11,555 nucleotides of DNA from Spirochaetota bacterium (GTDB lineage: Bacteria; Spirochaetota; UBA12135; COTS27): contig JAUXHF010000029.1 of the NCBI GenBank assembly GCA_030621685.1, positions 1 to 11,555 on the forward strand. The letters are read 5' to 3'. Positions 6,766 to 11,555 of the stretch are shown piece after piece (within the stretch, counting starts at the first letter, position 1; each line of letters opens with the position of its first letter). Below the pieces are notes generated by a model that ran no database searches, was not told the DNA's origin, and was given only the letters and a program-made list of their open reading frames with translations. The position numbers and the translations under genes are program-made.

Positions 6766-6778
6766 AGCTAGGCTAGCT
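6766..6778. repeat. 13-bp palindrome AGCTAGGCTAGCT, copy 1
   Basis: Perfect inverted repeat AGCTAG / CTAGCT around a central G, followed by an A-run. The identical 13-mer, also preceded by A and followed closely by an A-run, recurs at 9459-9471. The two copies therefore bracket the M48-nadA gene pair. Confidence 0.55.
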
Positions 6779-6800
6779 AAAAAATTATTTTATTGAACCT

Positions 6801-8060
6801 TTGAACATTTTCTTTTCAAGCATACTTTTCCTTATCCTGTTAAAGGGCTTTGTTTCTGCCTTATTGGAATGGCTTAACATTCAAGAGCTTCGCCGGAAAA
6901 CCACGCTTCCCCAAAAGCATAAAAAAGTAATGAGCGCCGAGCAATATAAGAAAGCCAGCGCTTACAGCCTTGAGAAAAGCCGCCTAAGCCTAAGCATGGC
7001 CTTGTTTGAAACTGCCGTCATACTCCTTATTTTGCTTAGTGCCAGCATCGCTAAAGCCAGCGGTTTTTTGGCGGACATCCTAGCCCCTCTAAGCCAAAAT
7101 ACTATTTTGCTACAAAGCCTATTCGTTATAGCCTTTAGTTTTCTCTATTCTCTCTTTTTTTCACCGGCGGCGCTCTATCGCACTTTTTCGATAGAAGCTC
7201 GTTATGGCTTTAACACAACAACCCTTAGCTTATTTATCAAAGACATGCTAAAAAACACCTTACTTTCTTTGCTCCTTAGTTTCTTGTTATTAAGTCTTAT
7301 CTTCTTGTTTATTCAGTGGTTTCCGCAGCTTTGGTGGATTTTAGCGAGTATGCTTATCATCATTTTCCAGCTGACTATGCAAGTTATTTTTGTGCCACTT
7401 ATTCTTCCGCTGTTTAATAAATTAAAACCGCTGGACGCGGGCCCGCTAAAAGAAAGACTCCTCCACTTAAACAAAAAAGTAAATTTTGGTGCTAAAAACG
7501 TGCTGGTCATCGATTCTTCTAAACGCTCAAGACATTCCAATGCCTTTTTCACCGGCTTTGGCAAGGCCAAAAAAATAGTGCTTTACGATACGCTTATTGA
7601 AAGCCTCTCGGTGGATGAGCTAGAAGCCGTGCTCGCTCATGAAATGGGACACTATAAAAAAAAACATGTACTCAAAAACTTCTTTTTCTCTGCCGGATTA
7701 AGCGTACTCATTTTTTTTATCATCCAGCAACTTTTGGCTAACCCCGCATGGCAAAAAAGTTTTTTGTTAAGCCAAAATAGCTATTTGATAGCCGCAGAGG
7801 TCATGATCCTACTCTCGCTTGTTGCATCTAGCTTAGGTTTTTGGATAAAGCCTCTATTCTCTTCTCTTTCAAAAAAACATGAATACGAAGCCGATTTTTT
7901 TGCCTATCAACAGTGCAAGGGGGCAGCGCCGCTTATTTCAGCCCTAGAAACATTGCATCGTGAAAACCTTGCCAACCTTCGCCCATCACGCTGGTATCGT
8001 TTTTTTCATCACTCGCATCCCAGCTTAGACGAACGCAAAGCAGCTCTCTTGTCTTACTAG
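6801..8060 (+). CDS. M48 family membrane metalloprotease (Ste24/CAAX prenyl protease 1-like)
   Basis: 419-residue polytopic zinc protease of the Ste24 branch of M48. Hydrophobic segments lie at about 2-22, 64-86, 101-121, 150-173, 175-203, 294-313 and 329-348. The zinc site is HEMGH (His280, Glu281, His284) with the third ligand at Glu361 in EYEADFFAY. Other family marks are SRHSNAFFTGFGKAKKIVLYDTL before the HExxH and SHPSLDERKAAL at the C-terminus. Bacterial members probably handle membrane-protein quality control, since bacteria lack farnesylated CAAX proteins; this is inference. The start is unusual: no ATG is possible before residue 44, so TTG 6801 is the likely start, with no visible Shine-Dalgarno (in-frame stop at 6774). 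The last codon and stop come from a 37-bp duplication junction, which may have trimmed the C-terminus. Probably read through into nadA. Confidence 0.92.
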   Translation: MNIFFSSILFLILLKGFVSALLEWLNIQELRRKTTLPQKHKKVMSAEQYKKASAYSLEKSRLSLSMALFETAVILLILLSASIAKASGFLADILAPLSQNTILLQSLFVIAFSFLYSLFFSPAALYRTFSIEARYGFNTTTLSLFIKDMLKNTLLSLLLSFLLLSLIFLFIQWFPQLWWILASMLIIIFQLTMQVIFVPLILPLFNKLKPLDAGPLKERLLHLNKKVNFGAKNVLVIDSSKRSRHSNAFFTGFGKAKKIVLYDTLIESLSVDELEAVLAHEMGHYKKKHVLKNFFFSAGLSVLIFFIIQQLLANPAWQKSFLLSQNSYLIAAEVMILLSLVASSLGFWIKPLFSSLSKKHEYEADFFAYQQCKGAAPLISALETLHRENLANLRPSRWYRFFHHSHPSLDERKAALLSY

Positions 8061-8095
8061 CTTAAACGAGCGCAAAATAGCTCTCTTGTCTTAGG
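8022..8095 (+). repeat. 37-bp tandem duplication at the M48 gene end
   Basis: AGCTTAGACGAACGC...GTCTTACT (8022-8058) is followed head-to-tail by AGCTTAAACGAGCGC...GTCTTAGG (8059-8095). The first copy encodes the protease tail SLDERKAALLSY; the TAG stop (8058-8060) spans the junction. The second copy reads SLNERKIALLS then a stop. Confidence 0.8.
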
Positions 8096-8156
8096 CAAAA
8101 TCCGCTTATTAGATAAAAAGCAAGATGTGTAGAGGAGTATTTAGGATAAGCAAATC

Positions 8157-8237
8157 ATGTCAATAGCTACATTCATCACTGGCAGCTTAGACGAGTGCAA
8201 AATAGCTCTCTTGTCTTACGCAGAATCCGCTTATTAG
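8157..8237 (+). CDS. Small chimeric ORF (26 aa): nadA start fused to M48 protease tail
   Basis: Reads MSIATFITGS then LDECKIALLSYAESAY and stops at TAG 8235-8237. The first codons come from the nadA start copy, the rest from the M48 tail copy, still in the M48 frame (compare SLDERKAALLSY in the real protease). AGGA at 8143-8146 lies 10 bases before the ATG, a better ribosome site than the one before real nadA. Most likely a by-product of duplication, but it could be translated and thereby influence nadA. Not a recognised family. Confidence 0.25.
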   Translation: MSIATFITGSLDECKIALLSYAESAY

Positions 8238-8283
8238 ATAAAAAGCAAGAAGCATAGAGGAATATATTTAGCATAAACAAATC

Positions 8284-8388
8284 ATGTCAATAGCTACATT
8301 CATCACCGGCAGCTTAGACGAGTGCAAAATAGCTCTCTTGTCTTACGCAGAATCCGCTTATTACATAAAAAGCAAGATGTATAGATGA
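8284..8388 (+). CDS. Small chimeric ORF (34 aa), second copy
   Basis: Same first 26 residues as the 8157-8237 frame (MSIATFITGS, then LDECKIALLSYAESAY). One base change turns that copy's TAG into TAC, extending it by YIKSKMYR to a TGA at 8386-8388, 20 bp before nadA. No AGGA precedes it (TTAGCATAAA instead of TTAGGATAAG). Perfect conservation of 26 residues between the copies may just reflect recent duplication. Confidence 0.2.
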   Translation: MSIATFITGSLDECKIALLSYAESAYYIKSKMYR

Positions 8389-8408
8389 ATATTTAAGATA
8401 AGCAAATC

Positions 8409-9458
8409 ATGTCAACAACTACGTTAGAAAAAAAAAACAGCCGGTGGCCGCAAAATGCCGAAGAACTTTTTGAGCTTTTAGAGCCCATTAAAATAGGCGG
8501 CAGGATATGTCGCTACCCTCGCAGTAAATGTCAAACACTTTTCCCGCTTATCCAATCTATTAACCAGCTAAAACAACAAAGAAACGCCATAATCTTAGCT
8601 CATTCCTATGTCAGCCCAGAAATACAGTATGGCGTAGCCGATTTCTCTGGTGATTCTTATAAACTCTCTAAACAAGCCAAAGAAACAGATGCTGATGTTA
8701 TTGTGTTTGCAGCCGTACGCTTTATGGCAGAAACCGCAAAAATTTTGAATCCAAACAAAAAAGTCTATATGCCCGCTACGCTAGGCGGCTGTAGCCTCGC
8801 CGATTCTATTACCCACCAAGATGTCTTAAGGCTTAGAAAACGCTATCCTAAGCATACCTTTCTCTGCTACATAAATACCAGCGCTGCCGTAAAGGCTCTT
8901 TGCGATGTTGTTGTTACTTCTTCAAACGTCTTCAAAATAGTGCAAAACTACCCTAACGATAAAATTTATTTCCTCCCCGATAAACTCATGGGAGAAAACA
9001 TCATTGTTGAAATGAAACGCCGTGGCGTAAAAAAAGAAATTTTAAGCTATCCGGGTACTTGTTATGTCCACGAAACCTACGATTCTGACATGGTCGACTT
9101 CATGAAAGCAGAATATTCCCAGCTTCAGGTAGTGGTACACCCAGAATGCAAAAGCGAAGTTAATGCTCGCGCCGATTTTGTTGGCAGCACTTCGCAGATG
9201 ATGCAGTTTGTCAAAGAATCGCCTAAGAAAAATTTTTTCATGCTCACCGAATGTGGACTCAGCTCTAGGCTACAGCAAGAGCTACCAAATAAGAATTTTC
9301 ATGGCTCTTGCACCTTATGCCGCTACATGAAAAGCAATAGCTTAGAAAACATTCAGCGGGTATTAAAAAACCCCCTTCCCAGCGATGAAATTCATATAGA
9401 CAAGGAAACTCTTGAAAAAGCCCGCCTCTCTTTAGCAGCTATGTTTCGTTATAGTTAA
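8409..9458 (+). CDS. nadA: Quinolinate synthase
   Basis: 4Fe-4S enzyme condensing iminoaspartate with dihydroxyacetone phosphate to quinolinate in de novo NAD synthesis. The 349 residues show the threefold-repeat landmarks: AHSYVSPEIQYGVADFSGDSY (64-84; His and Tyr as in the family AHxYxxPEIQ), MPATLGGCSLAD with Cys128, FLCYINTSAAVKALCDVVVTSSN (151-173), VVVHPECKSEV with Cys247, GSTSQMM (259-265) and SCTLCRYMKSNSLE with Cys304. Cys128, Cys247 and Cys304 are the expected three cluster ligands. Length is in the family's upper range because of an N-terminal extension of about 30 residues. No nadB or nadC is adjacent. The start ATG 8409 lies in the third copy of a duplicated junction and has only a poor ribosome site (AAGATAAG), so translation coupling or a leader effect is possible. 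Confidence 0.96.
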   Translation: MSTTTLEKKNSRWPQNAEELFELLEPIKIGGRICRYPRSKCQTLFPLIQSINQLKQQRNAIILAHSYVSPEIQYGVADFSGDSYKLSKQAKETDADVIVFAAVRFMAETAKILNPNKKVYMPATLGGCSLADSITHQDVLRLRKRYPKHTFLCYINTSAAVKALCDVVVTSSNVFKIVQNYPNDKIYFLPDKLMGENIIVEMKRRGVKKEILSYPGTCYVHETYDSDMVDFMKAEYSQLQVVVHPECKSEVNARADFVGSTSQMMQFVKESPKKNFFMLTECGLSSRLQQELPNKNFHGSCTLCRYMKSNSLENIQRVLKNPLPSDEIHIDKETLEKARLSLAAMFRYS

Positions 9459-9471
9459 AGCTAGGCTAGCT
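9459..9471. repeat. 13-bp palindrome AGCTAGGCTAGCT, copy 2
   Basis: Begins at the base after the nadA stop codon. It is identical to 6766-6778, and both sit in the longer shared word AAGCTAGGCTAGCT followed by an A-run. Confidence 0.55.
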
Positions 9472-9476
9472 CTAAA

Positions 9477-9502
9477 AAAAGCTTGCCGCTCCAAAAGCTT
9501 TT
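9477..9502 (+). terminator. Possible weak terminator of nadA
   Basis: 8-bp inverted repeat AAAAGCTT (9477-9484) / AAGCTTTT (9495-9502) with a 10-base loop, 19 bp past the nadA stop. The stem has only two G-C pairs and the T-tract is four bases within the stem, so strength is doubtful. Confidence 0.3.
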
Positions 9503-9864
9503 CTCCCCGCTAAATTTTCTTTGACGAGCTGCTTTGCGAGCTGCTTCAGCCCGGCAGAAAGAAAGCTTTTCTCCCCGCTAAATTTTCTTTGACGAGCCGA
9601 GCTGCTTTTCGAGCTGCTTCAGCCCAGCAGAAAGAAAAACCTTTCTCTCCGCTAAATTTCCTTTGATGAGCTGCTTTGCGAGCTGCTTCAACCCAGCAGA
9701 AAGAAAGCTTTTCTCTTCCGCTAAATTTTCTTTGACCAGCTGCTTTGCGAGCTGCTTCAGCCCAGCAGAAAGAAAACTTTTCTCTTCCGCTAAATTTTCT
9801 TTGACCAGCTGCTTTGCGAGCTGCTTTTCAGCCCAGCAGAAAGAAAACTTTTCTCCCCGCTAAA
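9493..9864. repeat. ~69-bp tandem array, five units plus a partial sixth, hairpin-forming
   Basis: The anchor CGCTAAA occurs at 9508, 9576, 9650, 9719, 9788 and 9858 (spacings 68, 74, 69, 69, 70). Each unit runs CTTTTCTCYYCGCTAAATTT, CTTTGACSAGCTGCTTTGCG, AGCTGCTTCAGCCCAGCAG, AAAGAAA. Within a unit TTTTCTTT pairs with AAAGAAAA and CTGCT with AGCAG, for example 9795-9802 with 9840-9847, so each unit can fold on its own. Units 4 and 5 are the most alike. An open frame (9663-9863) exists only because 69 is divisible by 3. The array fills most of the 520-bp gap between convergent genes; the rest (9865-9959) is AT-rich with nothing recognisable. Confidence 0.9.
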
Positions 9865-9959
9865 CCAAATATTAAAATTAAAACGCCTGTTCCTTTCTTT
9901 ACTTACAGCTTTTAGCTTTGTTTAAACTTTTTGGCTTATTCAGGCTAAGCATGAAATTC

Positions 9960-9977
9960 CATAGAAAAGTCTCTATG
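9960..9977 (-). terminator. Small hairpin just after the LysM gene stop
   Basis: CATAGA / TCTATG, 6-bp stem with 6-base loop, one base beyond the minus-strand stop codon. On the minus strand it is followed by GAATTTC rather than a clean T-run, so it is at best a weak terminator. Confidence 0.3.
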
Positions 9978-9978
9978 A

Positions 9979-10779
9979 TTAATTAGGGCTAGTAGCTGCT
10001 GGCAGCTCTGGCTCTATCGCTATTGGCGGAATAACCAGTTTTTGTCCGGGGTAAATGAGGTCTGGGTCTTTGATGGTATCTCTATTGGCCTCGTAAATAG
10101 CCGTCCATTTCCATGGATTATTGTAAATAAATTCATATTCAGCAATACGCCAGAGACAATCTCTTTTTTGGGGAATAAGACGAACAACGTAAAGGTCGTT
10201 ATCAAGTTTAACCACCTCCATCACCGGAAGTTCTTCTGCAACAGTGCCTTTTTCAAGGGGATCTTCACGAATAGCCGTTTGTTGATTTTTAAGGAAGAGG
10301 TCTCGGGCCTTTTCAATAGCTAACTCGGCGTAGCGCAATCCTTCTTCAATATTAAAACGAGCAGGCTCAAGGTCTTCTTCTAAAATTTGCTGATAGGACT
10401 TATTATAAAAATCTATGGCTAAGCCATATTCTTCAGGAGCATACACATTAGCACGAACTTGTTTTGCTACAGCAATTCGGTTTCGCAAAATATACCAGAG
10501 TCTTGCTATTTCAACAAGATCATCTATCTCTCCCGTAATTTGTTGTATTTCTTTAGCCAGCTCTATACTCTTATCGTAAAAGCCTTGATTTTCAGCCAAC
10601 AAGGCTTCTTTCTTCAGCCTATCAGCTAACTCCACTTTCTCGGCCAAGGTAGCAGCCTCTACTTGCTTAGCAAAACCTAGGCTGCTTATTATAAGAAGCA
10701 TGCTAAGCCATGGCAGAAGCCTAGAAAAACTTGTTTTACTATGTGGCTGTTTCATCATTTTATCCTCTTTTTTTTTCAT
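9979..10779 (-). CDS. Secreted LysM-domain envelope protein with helical N-terminal region
   Basis: 266 residues from ATG 10779. A basic segment (KTSFSR) followed by hydrophobic LLPWLSMLLIISSLGFA and AKQVEA-A (about 15-43) is a signal peptide, probably cleaved near 42. There is no lipobox cysteine. Residues about 45-170 are an Ala/Glu-rich helical region with a VYAPEEYGLAIDFYNKSYQQ motif like those in the upstream gene (DUF4398-like). The C-terminus (about 196-250: YVVRLIPQKRDCLWRIA..., NPWKWTAIYEANRD, LIYPGQKLVIPP) is a LysM peptidoglycan-binding domain, placing the protein in the periplasm. Two starts are possible: ATG 10779 with GGAGG 9 bases away, or ATG 10755 with AGAGGA 7 bases away; the latter gives a more typical n-region. 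The upstream stop is 2 bases from ATG 10779, indicating translational coupling. Confidence 0.88.
   Translation of the reverse strand: MKKKEDKMMKQPHSKTSFSRLLPWLSMLLIISSLGFAKQVEAATLAEKVELADRLKKEALLAENQGFYDKSIELAKEIQQITGEIDDLVEIARLWYILRNRIAVAKQVRANVYAPEEYGLAIDFYNKSYQQILEEDLEPARFNIEEGLRYAELAIEKARDLFLKNQQTAIREDPLEKGTVAEELPVMEVVKLDNDLYVVRLIPQKRDCLWRIAEYEFIYNNPWKWTAIYEANRDTIKDPDLIYPGQKLVIPPIAIEPELPAATSPN
10763..10768 (-). promoter_or_regulatory. Internal Shine-Dalgarno favouring the shorter LysM start
   Basis: AGAGGA on the minus strand, 4 bases before ATG 10758 and 7 before ATG 10755. It directly follows an A9 tract that lies in codons 2-4 of the longer frame, so initiation here avoids any slippage in that tract. 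Confidence 0.55.
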
Positions 10780-10781
10780 AC

Positions 10782-11555
10782 TTAGTTTCCTCCATTGGGC
10801 AACGGAGATTGGTATTGCTTGTTAAGCTCATTAATTTGCTGACTAACGTCTTTATTCTTGCGCTTTAATTCTCTAATAGTTTCTTCGGCAGTCAAGAGTT
10901 CTTCTCGTGCCAAAAGCCGTTTCTCTTCAATGCGTTCAATCATGAACTCGGTATCACTAATTAAATTGATATAGGCGGCAATGGCCTCTTGTAGTCGAAA
11001 TTCGCTAGCCACATCTTCCGCTTCAAACTTAGCGGCTTCTGTTTCAGCAAACAAATCGGGTACGGCATTAACAGCTTTCTGGCTAATGGCTAAGCCACGT
11101 AGCCGGCTATACTCGGCAAGAAGCCGCTCTAGCTCTAAGAGCATGGCAGCAGCAGCAGCCCTAGCTTTTAGCAAGGTTTCCCTAGACATGTAACTATTAG
11201 CCATAGCCATATCGTAGTTCTTATCGGCTAGCAAATTTTCAGCATCTTTGTTTTCAACTTCAGCCTGAGAAAAAAGATCTGGGCTAGCATTACTTATTTT
11301 ATCCACACGAGCTACTTCAATTTCCTCGGCTGTAACCCTTAGTATGGCTTCGATGTATAGCCCAACCGCACTGTTATAGGCCTTCTTCGCTTCAGTATCA
11401 GCTTTGACAAAGGCTTTTTTAGCATCTTTGTTCTTTGGGCTTTTCTTCTTTTCTACAATAGAAAGCTGCCCCTCATCGAAATTCAGCTCGGCCATGCTAA
11501 AGGGATCCGGCGCATATACAGCCGCTTCCACTGTTTTCGCTTTTTCTATAGACTG
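10782..11555 (-). CDS. Ala/Glu-rich helical repeat periplasmic protein (DUF4398-like), 5' end cut by window edge
   Basis: 257 codons visible; the frame is open through the right edge (it begins QSIEKAKT before VEAAVYAPDPF), so the GTG at 11531 is not needed as a start and the N-terminus, with any signal peptide, is missing. At least three related blocks are seen: VYAPDPFSMAELNFDEGQ, NASPDLFSQAEVENKDAENL and NAVPDLFAETEAAKFEAEDV. Each is followed by a helix with a Y..A pattern (YDMAMANSYMSRETLLKA; LQEAIAAYINL), as in DUF4398-type envelope proteins. The last ~50 residues are a charged coiled coil (EELLTAEETIRELKRKNKDV...). One such motif also occurs in the downstream LysM protein, so the two probably form one envelope unit. 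Molecular function is unknown. Confidence 0.72.
   Translation of the reverse strand, partial: QSIEKAKTVEAAVYAPDPFSMAELNFDEGQLSIVEKKKSPKNKDAKKAFVKADTEAKKAYNSAVGLYIEAILRVTAEEIEVARVDKISNASPDLFSQAEVENKDAENLLADKNYDMAMANSYMSRETLLKARAAAAAMLLELERLLAEYSRLRGLAISQKAVNAVPDLFAETEAAKFEAEDVASEFRLQEAIAAYINLISDTEFMIERIEEKRLLAREELLTAEETIRELKRKNKDVSQQINELNKQYQSPLPNGGN

Larger units (their letters stand above)
8059..8411 (+). repeat. ~126-bp tandem triplication of the M48-nadA junction
   Basis: Units start at 8059, 8184 and 8311 (spacings 125 and 127 bp); the third runs into nadA. Each consists of a copy of the M48 3' end (AGCTTARACGAGYGCAAAAT...), a shared spacer (TCCGCTTATTASATAAAAAG...) and a copy of the nadA start (AAATCATGTCAA at 8152-8163, 8279-8290 and 8404-8415). 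Units 2 and 3 are more than 90% alike by eye. The arrangement is what repeated head-to-tail duplication of the original gene junction would give. It fills the whole 348-bp gap between the genes; there is no terminator and no other gene in it. Confidence 0.88.

Noticed and set aside
9663..9863. 66-residue plus-strand frame with a 23-residue Ser/Cys/Phe-rich repeat
   Set aside because: It exists only because the 69-bp repeat length is a multiple of 3; the frame breaks in the 68- and 74-bp units, and it has no ribosome site.
9493..9864. CRISPR array
   Set aside because: There are no distinct repeats with unique spacers: the whole 68-74 bp unit repeats, and no cas gene is near.

Overview
The window looks like a chromosomal segment of a host-associated or anaerobic spirochaete (Spirochaetota, Treponema-like). 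Three things point there: a SPASM protein whose overall build resembles the spirochaete-restricted 'spiro-SPASM' family, a YjfI-like/PspA pair, and a periplasmic repeat protein next to a LysM protein. DNA is moderately AT-rich with long AT-rich spacers. The phylum call is inference from family resemblance, not from a marker gene.

Layout: (1) 1-2324, minus strand: a degenerate radical-SAM/SPASM protein followed 22 bp later by an AcuI/YhdH-type oxidoreductase that runs off the left edge. (2) 2325-2943: divergent AT-rich spacer with palindromes and a 13-bp tandem repeat. (3) 2944-9458, plus strand: YjfI-like protein, PspA/IM30 protein, threonine synthase (thrC), HIT protein, Ste24-type M48 membrane protease and quinolinate synthase (nadA). 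Only the first two are closely spaced; the other gaps hold 120-350 bp of repeat-rich DNA. (4) 9459-9978: a convergent spacer dominated by a ~69-bp hairpin-forming tandem array. (5) 9979-11555, minus strand: a LysM envelope protein, and upstream of it an Ala/Glu-rich helical repeat protein that runs off the right edge; the two are probably translationally coupled.

The functions are mostly housekeeping: threonine and NAD biosynthesis, membrane stress (PspA), membrane proteolysis (M48), nucleotide hydrolysis (HIT) and envelope (LysM plus repeat protein). The unusual aspect is between the genes. All six intergenic spacers longer than 100 bp contain a local tandem duplication: 13 bp x3-4, 27 bp x2, 142/128 bp x2, 26 bp x2, 37 bp plus ~126 bp x3, and ~69 bp x5-6. 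Two of these copied gene ends: a dead copy of the HIT gene's 5' end lies before that gene, and copies of the M48-nadA junction made small chimeric ORFs (nadA start fused to M48 tail). I saw no tRNA, rRNA, CRISPR array, insertion sequence or recognisable novel defence system.
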